NCBI GenBank assembly: GCA_016713625.1 | Contig: JADJOT010000011.1 | Location: 62,001 to 126,000 of the forward strand | DNA: 64,000 nt | Direction: 5' to 3' | Origin: Candidatus Accumulibacter affinis | Lineage (GTDB): Bacteria > Pseudomonadota > Gammaproteobacteria > Burkholderiales > Rhodocyclaceae | In this document: positions 34,313 to 42,645 of the stretch, piece after piece | How the letters are laid out: every line of letters starts with the position of its first letter | Numbering within the stretch: the stretch's first letter is position 1 | The notes under the pieces: generated by a model | Database searches by the model: none | What the model was told of the DNA's origin: nothing | The model's input: the letters and a program-made list of their open reading frames with translations, nothing else | Position numbers and translations under genes: made by a program

Positions 34313-35863
34313 TTAGAGAATCGCTATCCTGAAACCGACCCAGGACGCCGCCAACATCACGCCCAGGCCCAGGATTGTGTAGATACTGGTGGCGGTACTC
34401 CCACACAGCACGGGCTCCGCATCCAGTGCCCACGTATGCCCCATCACCGAAACGTTGACATTCAGCCCCGTACAGCTCCCGCTCGGTATGCTGCCCCCGA
34501 AGAAGCCAGACGCCGCCGTATAGAAGGCCGACCCGGTTACAGTCGCCCGGAAATTGCCGAGGACTTCGGCAACAGTTTCCGCTTTCTTGGTATACAAGCC
34601 CGCATCAGACGCCGGAGTGCCCGCTTCCGTTTCCTTGCACAATGGCGAGTTCGGCATCCGATCGCAGAAGTCGGATTTATCCTCAGTCTTGGATTCGGTC
34701 TTTGTACCGGAACCGTCAGTCGTCGTTTTTGTCGTGGTACACCGATCGCCGTCGCATGTCGTGGACGACTTTTCATTCGTCGTTGTCGGAGTTCCACCCG
34801 GTGGCGTCACCGTGGTATCAGTACCCGTCGTGCCCGCCTTTTGCGTCGTCTTTTTGTCCGTGACCTTACCGATCGGCCAGCAAGACGTAACACCATTGAC
34901 CGTTCCCGGTGCCTCGCCCGCTTTGCAACCCGTCGCACCATCACACACCGCCTGATCATTGACGACCCCGATCAACGTGCCACTGGCGCACGTTTTGTCT
35001 GTCATCTTCGAGCAGACCGGCTGTTTATTGATTGTCCCGACGACCGTACCGCCCGCCGCCTGGCAGTCCGGATCAACGGGTTTTTCCGTCAGGCACAACG
35101 GCTTGCCCGACGCGGCATAACCCAGGACAACGCCATTGCATTCGGCCTTATTCTGATCCTTCTTGTCAGCACAGATCGCCTGATTACCGAATTCCCCGAC
35201 GACACCCCCCGCAAGGCAGCTATCGGGTTTCAAGCAGGAACCCGTCGGAGTGACCACCAACGTATAGCATTTACGCTCCGCACTACACGTCCCGTCCGAC
35301 TGGCGCACTTGCGGTGAAATACAGTTCGGACGCGTACACGTAGTGCCTGATAAGGTCCAATTCTGCCCCGCTGGACACGAATAGGCGCTTGCGCCCGAGC
35401 AGTTGACGTAACGATTACCGCCCTCAGTCACGTTCGTCGGAGTGCCCGATACACACGTGGGCATATAGCGAAGATTCTGCCAACCCGTCGTAGTACAACC
35501 GCCCGTTGAGTTCTGAAACCACGCCGTATAATCCGACCCCGCCCACGGCCCCGCAGCCGGCAGAGGCGGGAAAACCGGACTATCAGCAATTTGCAACGAC
35601 GCACCCGAACACCCTTGCGCAGACCGAACCGCCGTTATCAACGCCATAGGATCACCGTTGTACATGTTTTTAGCGATATGCCACCACCTGGCCGTAGCCC
35701 GCAACGGCGACACATCAGCAGGCTGCGTACACGTCGCGCCACTACATGTTTCCGCCGCCCACACAGGCCGGACCCCGACCGAACAGGCCAGCCAGCACCC
35801 AACCAGGAACGCAACGCCATTGCGCAGCCAACGCGCCGCTATCCGGCCCTCAACAGTTAGCAT
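34313..35863 (-). CDS. phage adsorption protein, pIII-like
   Basis: 516 residues: N-terminal signal (FLVGCWLACSVGVRPVWAAE), Cys-rich receptor-binding region (CVSGTPTNVTEGGNRYVNCS; CPAGQNWTLSGTTCTRPNC), Thr/Lys linker (TTTKTTTDGSGTKTESKTED) and a C-terminal membrane anchor (SIYTILGLGVMLAASWVGF). This layout and location match pIII/OrfU attachment proteins that bind pili. Repeated Cys-turn units of the form 'GxxxGxxNxQxxC' (VVGEFGNQAIC, VVGTINKQPVC, LIGVVNDQAVC, APGTVNGVTSC) form a small internal repeat family. Confidence 0.8.
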   Translation of the reverse strand: MLTVEGRIAARWLRNGVAFLVGCWLACSVGVRPVWAAETCSGATCTQPADVSPLRATARWWHIAKNMYNGDPMALITAVRSAQGCSGASLQIADSPVFPPLPAAGPWAGSDYTAWFQNSTGGCTTTGWQNLRYMPTCVSGTPTNVTEGGNRYVNCSGASAYSCPAGQNWTLSGTTCTRPNCISPQVRQSDGTCSAERKCYTLVVTPTGSCLKPDSCLAGGVVGEFGNQAICADKKDQNKAECNGVVLGYAASGKPLCLTEKPVDPDCQAAGGTVVGTINKQPVCSKMTDKTCASGTLIGVVNDQAVCDGATGCKAGEAPGTVNGVTSCWPIGKVTDKKTTQKAGTTGTDTTVTPPGGTPTTTNEKSSTTCDGDRCTTTKTTTDGSGTKTESKTEDKSDFCDRMPNSPLCKETEAGTPASDAGLYTKKAETVAEVLGNFRATVTGSAFYTAASGFFGGSIPSGSCTGLNVNVSVMGHTWALDAEPVLCGSTATSIYTILGLGVMLAASWVGFRIAIL

Positions 35864-35930
35864 TCAGCACCCCCATTACCAGCGAAGCCGCTACCACCCC
35901 GGAGAAATACGCAACCAGAAGCCACAACAT
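35850..35930 (-). CDS. 26-residue minor coat protein, pVII/pIX-like
   Basis: MLWLLVAYFSGVVAASLVMG then VLNANC: one hydrophobic helix with no signal peptide. Its stop overlaps the adsorption gene start by 14 nt. It sits between the major coat and adsorption genes, where the tiny end-cap proteins are found. Too short for usual gene callers. Confidence 0.6.
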   Translation of the reverse strand: MLWLLVAYFSGVVAASLVMGVLNANC

Positions 35931-36000
35931 GACGCCCCCCTCGATTGTCTAAATTCCGGACCGCACGCCCACGGCCCGGAATGCCTCAGCCCGACCCGAA

Positions 36001-36213
36001 TTAACGGAAGAAGCCGGCCAGCTTGCGAACGGCCCAGCGTGCCACATTCGGGCCGACCATCAGCACGCCCATCGCGACGATGGCAACGGCAACGGTGGTG
36101 ACGTCGACCGCCGACGTGATGCTGCTGTAGTCCGTGCCGGTAGCCAGAACAGGCGCGGCCAGCGAACCGATAGCGGCAATTTTCAGCAGCGACGTTGCGA
36201 TTTTGTTACTCAT
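36001..36213 (-). CDS. major coat protein, pVIII-like
   Basis: 70 residues: signal peptide MSNKIATSLLKIAAIGSLAAPVLA, short acidic mature N-terminus (TGTDYSSITSAVD), a transmembrane helix (VAVAIVAMGVLMVGPNVARW) and a basic C-terminus (RKLAGFFR) that contacts DNA. This is the standard inovirus major coat layout. A good Shine-Dalgarno (TGGGAGTAGG) precedes it. Confidence 0.88.
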   Translation of the reverse strand: MSNKIATSLLKIAAIGSLAAPVLATGTDYSSITSAVDVTTVAVAIVAMGVLMVGPNVARWAVRKLAGFFR

Positions 36214-36295
36214 GATTTCCTACTCCCAGGCCCTACTTTAAGAACGCGCCCACGGGCCAGCCTTGCGCGCCCTACGCCGGAAAACCCGGCAATCC

Positions 36296-36544
36296 TCAAC
36301 GAATGACACCAACAATTTTCGACACCGCCCAGGCAATCATGCTCAGCGTGACCGGCAGCACGAACCCCGCGCCCCACAGCGCCGCGAAATCCTCCCCTGC
36401 CGGAATGGTCAGCAGACCTTGCACCAGGCCGTTATTGATCCAGTCCGCTTTATCGAGCAGCACATATCCGGTGCAATCGTTCAACGCCACGCCTGGCAGC
36501 ATTTTCACGAACCCCGCAACATCAACCGTCGCACAAATCGCCAT
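36296..36544 (-). CDS. small phage membrane protein, probable minor coat
   Basis: 82 residues, with Cys pairs near the N-terminus (MAICATVDVAGF, LNDCTGYVLLD) and a C-terminal helix FVLPVTLSMIAWAVSKIVGVI. Typical of a conserved small protein just upstream of the coat gene in inoviruses. Exact role unknown. Confidence 0.6.
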   Translation of the reverse strand: MAICATVDVAGFVKMLPGVALNDCTGYVLLDKADWINNGLVQGLLTIPAGEDFAALWGAGFVLPVTLSMIAWAVSKIVGVIR

Positions 36545-36604
36545 CGCCCTACCCTTTCACCCCTCAAAATGTGCAGCCCTCAGATACTCGCTGGACCCAA
36601 CCAT

Positions 36605-36799
36605 CTATTCTTTCGGCTCGACCCGCAAAGAAGCCGCCAGCCGCCCTTCCCGCACAATCAGCTTGACCCGCAAGGTCGCCGGCCCCGATTCGCTCACCTG
36701 TTCCGACGCTGGACAATCGCCGAACATTTCGCCCGCTCGAACGTGCGCGATTTTCAAGCCCTTGCCCACCGCTCGCACTGACAACACTTGCACATCCAT
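36605..36799 (-). CDS. small hypothetical phage protein
   Basis: 64 residues, MDVQVLSVRAVGKGLKIAHV, ending RVKLIVREGRLAASLRVEPKE. Soluble and beta-rich. Preceded by a purine-rich AAAAGG. No family recognised. Confidence 0.5.
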   Translation of the reverse strand: MDVQVLSVRAVGKGLKIAHVRAGEMFGDCPASEQVSESGPATLRVKLIVREGRLAASLRVEPKE

Positions 36800-36852
36800 A
36801 ACGTGACCTTTTGCAAAGGGGCAAGCGCCCCGATTAAAAAAACTACTCGAAC

Positions 36853-37185
36853 CTACTTAACGAAACGCCGTTTTCCCAAATAACCCGACATCACAATAGT
36901 CGTGACTGATCGAACATCCACAAGCCCAACCTCAACACCGGTTTTTCGGTCAACCACACGGATTATTAACTCCTCATCCGGATAACGCTCTTTCACGTCC
37001 GAAGCCCAGGCCCACATTACATCACCTGCTTCTTTCAACGTCCGAGCAGAACCCACATTCCGGAGTTCGTGATACCCAAACCCAATTTGAACCTCATACC
37101 GGCAAATCGGTGTAACCCGGATGCCAAACCCTTCACGACCCGTTTCGACAATCACCAAACGGCCAAACAGATAGAACTCTTTCAT
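36853..37185 (-). CDS. hypothetical phage protein
   Basis: 110 residues, MKEFYLFGRLVIVETGREGF. A GGGAG lies 6-10 bp upstream of this ATG, favouring it over longer versions of the frame. Alpha/beta composition, no known domain. Confidence 0.55.
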   Translation of the reverse strand: MKEFYLFGRLVIVETGREGFGIRVTPICRYEVQIGFGYHELRNVGSARTLKEAGDVMWAWASDVKERYPDEELIIRVVDRKTGVEVGLVDVRSVTTIVMSGYLGKRRFVK

Positions 37186-37237
37186 CACATTTACTCCCAC
37201 AGAGAGGGGCACTTGCCCCTTTGCGAAAGACCCTGCT

Positions 37238-37462
37238 CTACTGCCCTTTGAACTTGCGCAACCGCTCGCGCCGTTCCGCTTCCTTCTTCCTTCGTTCCAC
37301 ATCCGCCGCGTGATCCGGTGGAGGTTTTCCCAACCACCAGCGCATGACCCGAAAACCCCTTTCCTTGTCATAAAGCACCTTGACCCGATACCCCGGATGC
37401 GCCTGTTTCTCATCCAACCAGAGGTTGAACCTGACCCATTGAATCTCGATCCACTCAAACAT
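37238..37462 (-). CDS. hypothetical phage protein with charged C-terminal helix
   Basis: 74 residues, MFEWIEIQWVRFNLWLDEKQ, then a Lys/Glu/Arg helix (DVERRKKEAERRERLRKF). Start supported by AAAGGGAATGTC. Unknown role. Confidence 0.5.
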   Translation of the reverse strand: MFEWIEIQWVRFNLWLDEKQAHPGYRVKVLYDKERGFRVMRWWLGKPPPDHAADVERRKKEAERRERLRKFKGQ

Positions 37463-37484
37463 GACATTCCCTTTCGGACTAGAC

Positions 37485-37715
37485 TTACCGCTTTTCCTGC
37501 CACCGCAAATCGCGCCCACAAGCCCCGCATTTACCGCGCCAGGCTGGCGCTATCTCTACCTTGCTACTGCGCAGATGCACCCACCGCGCTACGATGTTCA
37601 GATGCCCGCATGGACACCAATAGGGCCGATTCTCGAACCGACGCCCTTGATAAGTCGCCGGTTGCTTTGGCCGTTCCGCACCAGGCGCACGACCATAAAC
37701 CGGCCCCTGGCCCAA
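37485..37715 (-). CDS. zinc-ribbon small phage protein
   Basis: About 76 residues from a TTG codon; the supported core is YWCPCGHLNIVARWVHL and WRGKCGACGRDLRW, a CxC...CxxC zinc ribbon. Starts just after the ssDNA-binding gene stop. The start codon is uncertain because there is no ATG with a good ribosome site. Confidence 0.5.
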   Translation of the reverse strand: MGQGPVYGRAPGAERPKQPATYQGRRFENRPYWCPCGHLNIVARWVHLRSSKVEIAPAWRGKCGACGRDLRWQEKR

Positions 37716-37722
37716 GCCGCCA

Positions 37723-38049
37723 TCACTTCAGAGGATTACCTGGACCCGGACCCGCCGCCCCTGGCCCCACGATCGGACGCAAGGCAATCAGGCGTTTGGT
37801 GTCGCGCTTGCCCGTCGTTCCGAGTTCGATGGTGACTTGCGCTTTCAACGGAAACGCCAGACCCCTGAGTTTCTGGTATTCCTCACTCGTGCCGAACTTG
37901 TATTCCGTCGTCGCAAAGCCCTTTGCGTTGTCCCGGCTTTCGTCCAACTCGGTTTTGATAAACACCGTGGTGCTATCGTAGGCAACGCCTTCGATGTTCC
38001 CGACGAACATTTTTGCGCCCGTGACTTCGACTTCAGATGTAAATTGCAC
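37723..38049 (-). CDS. single-stranded DNA-binding protein, pV-like
   Basis: 108 residues. GTG start chosen because AAGGAGG precedes it by 9 bp: MQFTSEVEVTGAKMFVGNIEG, then FIKTELDESRDNAKGFATTEYKFG and ALRPIVGPGAAGPG. A compact beta protein with a Gly/Pro tail, immediately downstream of Rep as in inoviruses, where pV coats the single strand before packaging. Confidence 0.7.
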   Translation of the reverse strand: MQFTSEVEVTGAKMFVGNIEGVAYDSTTVFIKTELDESRDNAKGFATTEYKFGTSEEYQKLRGLAFPLKAQVTIELGTTGKRDTKRLIALRPIVGPGAAGPGPGNPLK

Positions 38050-38122
38050 TTGGTTTTCCTCCTTGCTCCGATTTACGCCCCCAGGCCGAGCAATCCTGAG
38101 AACACGCGCCAACATGGCACCC

Positions 38123-39410
38123 TTACATGGCCGCAATCGACATATCAATGCGAACGTCGAGCGGCAACACGAACCTTTCCTGCTTGTGCACCGGCACGCC
38201 GGCCTGGCTGATATCAGGCGCAGCTCGATCAATCCGAACCGGCACCCGCCCCTTTACCCCCACCAGGTCAAGCGCCGCTTGTGCGCCCCCTTCCATTTCG
38301 GCCACGAACGCGAGAGCCTTGCCACACTGCCGCTTGAGCCAGACGACGGTGCTTTTATAGGTGGCCTCGACCGCGTTTTTTACGCACGCGATACGGCACG
38401 CCGTGTCCTTGATCCACTCAAACATGGGATAGGCACCCGCCAGGTATTGCCCCGGATTCAGCAACAGATCGAACGGCAGAACCCTGTCCACACTTTTGAA
38501 TTCGACCTCAACGCGCACCCACTCGCTTTTGGCGTCCCCGAGAGCCTTGCCCTTTTCGTACACCCGGCAAAACTTTCCATTGGTGCGCTTGCCGATGTAG
38601 AAAGTACGCCCGGACCCGTTTGGCCTGTACCAGTCGCCGCGCTGCTCACAGACTGGCATTCGCCCCATGCAATCCGCACCGCCGTCCACGTAATCCTGCT
38701 TCGCCTGATCGACCGTATACTGAGCCGTCGAACACATCCCGCGCCGCATCCACCCGCGTCAACCGCGCCCGGCCAGATCCCGCAACGCTTTGCAGCCAAT
38801 CATGAAGCCGCCGTTCCCACCCCTCCCGCGCCGCCGCACAACCCGACCCGCTCAGACTCACCATGACCGTGCCCCGCTGGCCACCGATCGCCAGGAACCC
38901 CCAACCATCGGCCCCGAGTTCATACGCCCGCTGATAGAAGTTGCGCCCGTTTGGCAATTGCCGCGTCAGCCCGAATCCGAGAATGCCCTCTAGCCGCAGG
39001 CTGGCATCAAGCACCAGTTGTTCCTCGCTGCAATCGACCGAGGTTTTATCCCACTCGAACGCGGACGCATCGACCGTGAAATTCACCCAATCCACGAAGG
39101 CCGTATCGCCGGCCAGACCATGACGCCGCAAGGTCAGCTTGACCTCGCCCGTAGCCGTCAGCACCAGCCGTTCTACCAGGCGCGGCTTGATTTCAAGACA
39201 AACCGCCTCAGTCTTTGCCGTGTCGCTTGTTCCCTTGACCCTTTCCCCCCCTGTTAGTGAGGGGGGGGCATCCCCCCGGCTGCCGCCCTTGCGGCTTGCT
39301 CGTTCCTCGCAAGGCGCAAGGGCGGCAGCCCGTTCCAGATCGCCCCGACTCATCCGGCCCGCTGCTTCGGCTTGCCGAACCCGCCCCAAATCCTGAACGT
39401 TCGTTTTCAT
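38123..39410 (-). CDS. rolling-circle replication initiation protein (one frameshift)
   Basis: Frame-corrected ~429 residues. N-terminal part to DAARDVFDG in one frame, then AQYTVDQAKQDYVDGGAD, RTFYIGKRTNGKFCRVYEKGKALGD and EWVRVEVEFKSVDRVLPFDLL in the next. These match the Rep_trans/RstA-type replication initiators of filamentous phages (the YEKGKALGD segment is typical). One G seems missing at about 38728. Nicks the origin and starts rolling-circle synthesis. Confidence 0.8.
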
Positions 39411-39637
39411 GCCGCTTCGGCCCTTTCGTGATACTCAGCACACAACCGGACCGACTTACCGGCCCGCAGATCGCTGAAGGTTTCACACCGGACGACGGAC
39501 ACCACGCCCGACCCCGCCGCCGCCCCGGACTGCTTGCATTTCGCACACTGGACGCCGACCCACTGACGACTAAACACCGGCGCAGAATCACCCGACGACT
39601 GGACCCGCAGCAATTCGCGCCTCATCCCTTCCAACAT
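39407..39637 (-). CDS. small Cys-containing phage protein before rep
   Basis: 76 residues, MLEGMRRELLRVQSSGDSAP; CAKC and a later C...CAEYH group suggest zinc binding. Ends in a 4-bp ATGA overlap with rep, so it is translated with it. First gene of the leftward phage operon. Confidence 0.6.
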   Translation of the reverse strand: MLEGMRRELLRVQSSGDSAPVFSRQWVGVQCAKCKQSGAAAGSGVVSVVRCETFSDLRAGKSVRLCAEYHERAEAA

Positions 39638-39651
39638 GACGACCCCCTGTA

Positions 39652-39665
39652 TTCACTGACGTGAA
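39652..39665. promoter_or_regulatory. inverted repeat TTCAC-N4-GTGAA between repressor and phage operon
   Basis: Perfect 5-bp arms with a TGAC centre. A second TATTCACGCCAGTGCAC copy lies at 39673-39690 and a TGTATTCA half-site at 39719. Tandem operators in the divergent promoter region fit control by the adjacent repressor gene. Confidence 0.45.
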
Positions 39666-39753
39666 CAGAACCCTATTCACGCCAGTGCACATTGTCAACG
39701 CGCCGAAACGCATCTAGACTGTATTCAGAGGCGCTTATATAGATGGTTGAACC

Positions 39754-40101
39754 GTGAAAACCACGTCGGATTATTTACGAGAAATCAAAGAACTAACCGG
39801 CCTGCCGAGCGATGGCGCGACGGGCTTGGCAATGGGCTGGACGCGCCCAGCCACCACCGCCTACAAGTACAACCGCAGCGGATTCGATAACCACACGTGT
39901 CTACGTGTCGCCAAGGTCTTGAATTTGCCCTTAATTCAAGTCATTGCAGACATGGAAATCCAACGCGAACGCGACCCCAAGCGCCGCGCAGATTGGCTGC
40001 CTTTTGCCACTCCTGCGATATGCGGACATCATGAGCACGATATGCAATGCTCATTTCCTCATGTCACTGACAAAGTGCATCCCTCCCCCAAACAGCCGTA
40101 A
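39754..40101 (+). CDS. phage repressor-like regulator (DUF3693-like)
   Basis: 115 residues from GTG: MKTTSDYLREIKELTGLPSD, WTRPATTAYKYNRSGFDNHTCLRVAKVLNLPLIQVIADMEIQRERD, the pattern of the small Xre-like repressors (DUF3693) of filamentous phages. It is divergent from the replication/structural operon, as in phages whose lysogenic control region lies beside rep. Confidence 0.65.
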   Translation: MKTTSDYLREIKELTGLPSDGATGLAMGWTRPATTAYKYNRSGFDNHTCLRVAKVLNLPLIQVIADMEIQRERDPKRRADWLPFATPAICGHHEHDMQCSFPHVTDKVHPSPKQP

Positions 40102-40124
40102 AATCAATGGCTTGTTGCCCTTTC

Positions 40125-40152
40125 TCTTCACACGCTACAAATTATACGAAGT
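40125..40152. other. dif-like half site, right boundary of the prophage
   Basis: TACAAATTATACG is identical to the left site; the full second arm is TTATACGAAGT against TTATACGTAGT. The first arm (TCTTCACACGC) is degenerate, as expected for the phage-derived XerD arm. Located between the repressor and the integrase pseudogene. Confidence 0.65.
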
Positions 40153-40153
40153 C

Positions 40154-40958
40154 AATCCTGCGCGGCGCCAGCCTGCACCAGAGCGTCGGGCGGACTGCGA
40201 ACGCCGCGACCGCCTCGGTTGAACACGTGCGCGCACGTCCTCGTCGTGACCACATCCGGATGACCCAACCCGGTCCTTGAAACCTTTCCCCTCGCGTACG
40301 GGGATCTCGCTGCGAGCAAAGTCCACATCCTTCACCCGCAAGCACAGGCACTCCACGACGCGCATGCCGACGCCGTAGAGCAGTCGCAGGGTCAGGCCGA
40401 CGGTGCCCTCGATCAACACCAGCAGGCACGCTGAACTTCTTCAGGCGCAATAGCGACCGCCAAGCATTTTGACGCCTTGACCGATTCAACGTCATCCAGC
40501 GACAGAAGCTCTGCCTCCCGCACCTCCTTGTACGGGAACAGCCAGGCGCCCTTCGCCTGGTGCGTCAATGCTGAAACACGCCCGTCCCCCGCTACCAGCC
40601 TGTCGGACTTGATGGGTCGAAGCGAAAAAAGTGGGAGACGAGCGCAGTTTTTCACGGATTTCAAGCGAATAGTTGTTCTATTCGCACAGAAATACGGGGA
40701 AAAACGAGGCGTCTTCCCACTTTTTGCAGCCGAGTTGGTCAAGTCCGACAGGCTGCTAGGCAAGTGAGAAACGCCTCGACCTCACGTGCACCCATTTCAC
40801 AGGGCTACTTGCGCTCAGTCGCTACAGGCCTGCTCTGTCCTTGAACTATAATGCTCGAGTCGGATGCGGTCGCTGAACTGGTCAAGCAGCCGCCCGGGCG
40901 GTGGCAAGACCGGATTGGTATGGACGCATTTGCTGGAAATTTTAGTGGACGGGTCCGT
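40154..40958 (-). pseudogene. intI: integron integrase B, decayed and split by a MITE
   Basis: Same family as intI A: VHTNPVLPPPGRLLDQFSDR, RLEHYSSRTEQACSD, then (other frame) MGAREVEAFLTCL, the MITE, VSALTHQAKGAWLFPYKEV, GLTLRLLYGVGMRVVECLCLRVKDVDF, REGKGFKDRV and finally VFNRGGRGVRSPPDAL near the C-terminus. The start ATG of copy A is ACG here, several internal segments are deleted, and the HxLRH region is missing. Ends beside the dif-like half site. Confidence 0.85.
40596..40755. repeat. 160-bp MITE inside intI B
   Basis: Perfect 17-bp terminal inverted repeats: CAGCCTGTCGGACTTGA at the left, its complement at the right. Flanks CTAC and CTAG suggest a 3- to 4-bp duplication. No coding capacity. 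Confidence 0.8.
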
Positions 40959-40996
40959 CGCGCACCTTACTGTTTTGTCTGAAACTTTTCGGATTT

Positions 40997-41012
40997 CTGT
41001 ACATCTATTCAG
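40997..41012 (-). promoter_or_regulatory. degenerate LexA box of integron B
   Basis: Lower strand CTGAATAGATGTACAG against CTGT-N8-ACAG; one arm has lost its T. Same spacing from attI and intI as in copy A. Confidence 0.55.
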
Positions 41013-41018
41013 CATAAC

Positions 41019-41063
41019 GACGCAAAGTTTTGCGTCAATTAGGCTTGCGACATCACGTTGGGC
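41019..41063 (+). other. attI: attI site of integron B
   Basis: Palindrome GACGCAAA-GT-TTTGCGTC (41019-41036) followed by TTAGG, TTGC and crossover core CACGTTGGGC. Aligned with attI A over the whole length with few changes. The HicBA cassette begins right after it. Confidence 0.7.
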
Positions 41064-41114
41064 ACATCTACTCGGAATGAGCGAGAATTACGCTTTCCGC
41101 ACCGGAGTCAAACC

Positions 41115-41321
41115 ATGGAACTGATCGCCGTACTTACTCCCGCCGAAGAAGGCGGTTACGTTGCCCTGAATCCTGAGACTGGTACCACTACGCAAGGTGA
41201 AACCGTTGAGGACGCTATCGCCAACCTGCGAGAGGCTACGGAACTGTATCTGTCGGAGTTTCCCATCCCTGCGCCTGGGCATCCGCTGATAACAACGTTC
41301 AGCGTTTCCGCGCATGCCTAA
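41115..41321 (+). CDS. hicB: HicB-type antitoxin
   Basis: 68 residues: MELIAVLTPAEEGGYVALNPE, TTTQGETVEDAIANLREATELYL, the partial RNase H fold of HicB. It neutralises HicA. Antitoxin-first order with an 8-bp overlap. First cassette after attI B. Confidence 0.85.
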   Translation: MELIAVLTPAEEGGYVALNPETGTTTQGETVEDAIANLREATELYLSEFPIPAPGHPLITTFSVSAHA

Positions 41322-41529
41322 GCTGCCTCGTGTTTCGGGCGCTACCGTAGTACGGGCGTTGGAGCGGCTGGGTTTCGAGAAGCTGCGCCAATCTGGAAGT
41401 CACGTCATCATGCGCCGTGGTTCCAAAGGCTGCGTCATCCCCATGCACAGCGAAGTCAAAGTCGGCACATTGGCAGGCGTCCTGCGCCAGGCCGATGTGT
41501 CACCCGACGAATTCATCGCAGCCTTGTAA
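41314..41529 (+). CDS. hicA: HicA-type mRNA interferase toxin
   Basis: 71 residues: MPKLPRVSGATVVRALERLG, FEKLRQSGSHVIMRRGS with the active-site His, VGTLAGVLRQADVSPDEFIAAL. HicA cleaves mRNA. Intact; typical integron-borne toxin-antitoxin that stabilises the array. Confidence 0.88.
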   Translation: MPKLPRVSGATVVRALERLGFEKLRQSGSHVIMRRGSKGCVIPMHSEVKVGTLAGVLRQADVSPDEFIAAL

Positions 41530-41536
41530 TCGTGGT

Positions 41537-41602
41537 GCCCAACCCGGCGTTCGAAGCGACCTGCGCGAAAAGCCGCGCAGGCGCCTCAACTCCACGTTCG
41601 AC
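41537..41602 (+). repeat. attC: integron attC site 5
   Basis: GCCCAAC ... GTTCGAC with inner palindrome CGACCTGCGCG-AAAAGC-CGCGCAGG. Opposite in orientation to sites 3 and 4 but nearly the same inside. It follows hicA by 8 bp. Confidence 0.85.
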
Positions 41603-41635
41603 GTCTTCATCCTTTCGCACCCTGCGAGGTATCTC

Positions 41636-41856
41636 ATGACTACGATGGCCCAAGCAATCAAAGGGTTTCTTGGCTCTACTGGTGGCAAAGTTACCGGCGA
41701 GCAGATCAAGCAAGCCATCAATACTCAGTACCCTGGGCAGTGGAAGGCCACAACGCTCCAAGCGCACCTGTATGCCTGCGTTGCAAACAACCCCAAGGCA
41801 TACATTCACCACCCCTCCGCTCAGAAGTTCCTTTACCGAAACTCCGATGGAACATG
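41636..41856 (+). pseudogene. cassette gene truncated by a group II intron
   Basis: MTTMAQAIKGFLGSTGGKVT, QYPGQWKATTLQAHLYACVANNP, then HHPSAQKFLYRNSDG where intron RT sequence takes over. The sequence resembles small winged-helix/PUA-like restriction-associated proteins (DUF7225/HB1-type), but too little remains to be sure. Confidence 0.5.
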
Positions 41857-42645
41857 CTCGAGCGTGAGGTCAAGCCCGCAGTGGTCGAATTTCTGACGCG
41901 ACGCGGATTAGTGCTATCGCCCGAAAAGACCAAAATAACGCACATCAATGAGGGGTTTGACTTCCTCGGATGGAATATTCGCAAGTATAACGGCAAGCTG
42001 CTGACGAAGCCGTCGAAAGCGAACATCAAAAAACATCTTGATAAAATCCGTGAAGTCATCAAGGGTAACAAGACGGCCAAACAGGCAAACCTGATCAGGC
42101 TGCTCAATCCTGTTTTGCGGGGATGGGCGAATTATCACAGCCATGTCGTCGCCAAGAAAACCTTTGCTCGGATTGATGCCAATGTCTGGTCAATGCTATG
42201 GCGATGGGCGGCAAGAAGGCATCCGGAGAAAGGTGCTCGGTGGGTCAAAGACAGATACTTCAAGACCCGAGGCACCCGAAACTGGGTATTTGCCGCAACA
42301 GAAGAAAAAGAGGATGGAACGAAAAGGGAACTTACCTTGCTGCTAGAATCGGATACGCCGATAAGACGGCATGTCAAGATCCAAGCCGACGCGAACCCGC
42401 ATGACCGCCAATGGGAGCAGTACTTCGAGGCCCGATGGGGCAAGAAAATGCTGAACTCAGTGTGCGGTCGCAGGAAGTTTTACCGCGTCTGGCAAAGGCA
42501 AGACGGCCTGTGTTCGGTCTGTCAAAATTCCATCACGACGAGCACTCCCTGGGGTGTTCGCCACATCGTGAAACGGACGGATGGCGGATCGGATGCCGCA
42601 AGCAACCTTCAGATGCAACATCTCAATTGCCGTAGAAACCTGTAG
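41857..42645 (+). pseudogene. group II intron reverse transcriptase/maturase, C-terminal part
   Basis: Maturase X domain (LRGWANYHSHVVAKKTFARIDANVW, RYFKTRGTRNWVFA) followed by an HNH endonuclease (FYRVWQRQDGLCSVCQN, VRHIVKRTDGGSDAASNLQMQHLNCRR). The polymerase half (YADD) is missing because the 5' part of the intron was lost. Close relative of the intron at 61971. Confidence 0.85.

Larger units (their letters stand above)
24464..40141. mobile_element. Xer-integrated filamentous prophage (inovirus) containing an integron fragment
   Basis: About 15.7 kb bounded by the dif-like site and its half-repeat. 31.9-40.1 kb carries a leftward inovirus gene set: Rep, ssDNA-binding protein, coat proteins, adsorption protein, pVI-like and Zot. 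The top strand is strongly C-rich both there and in 25.1-27.45 kb, the skew expected of a packaged single-stranded genome. In contrast, 27.5-31.9 kb is balanced and consists of attC cassettes and intI. I infer an ~11-kb phage with an integron segment inserted. The alternative is two adjacent elements with a lost internal boundary. Confidence 0.6.
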
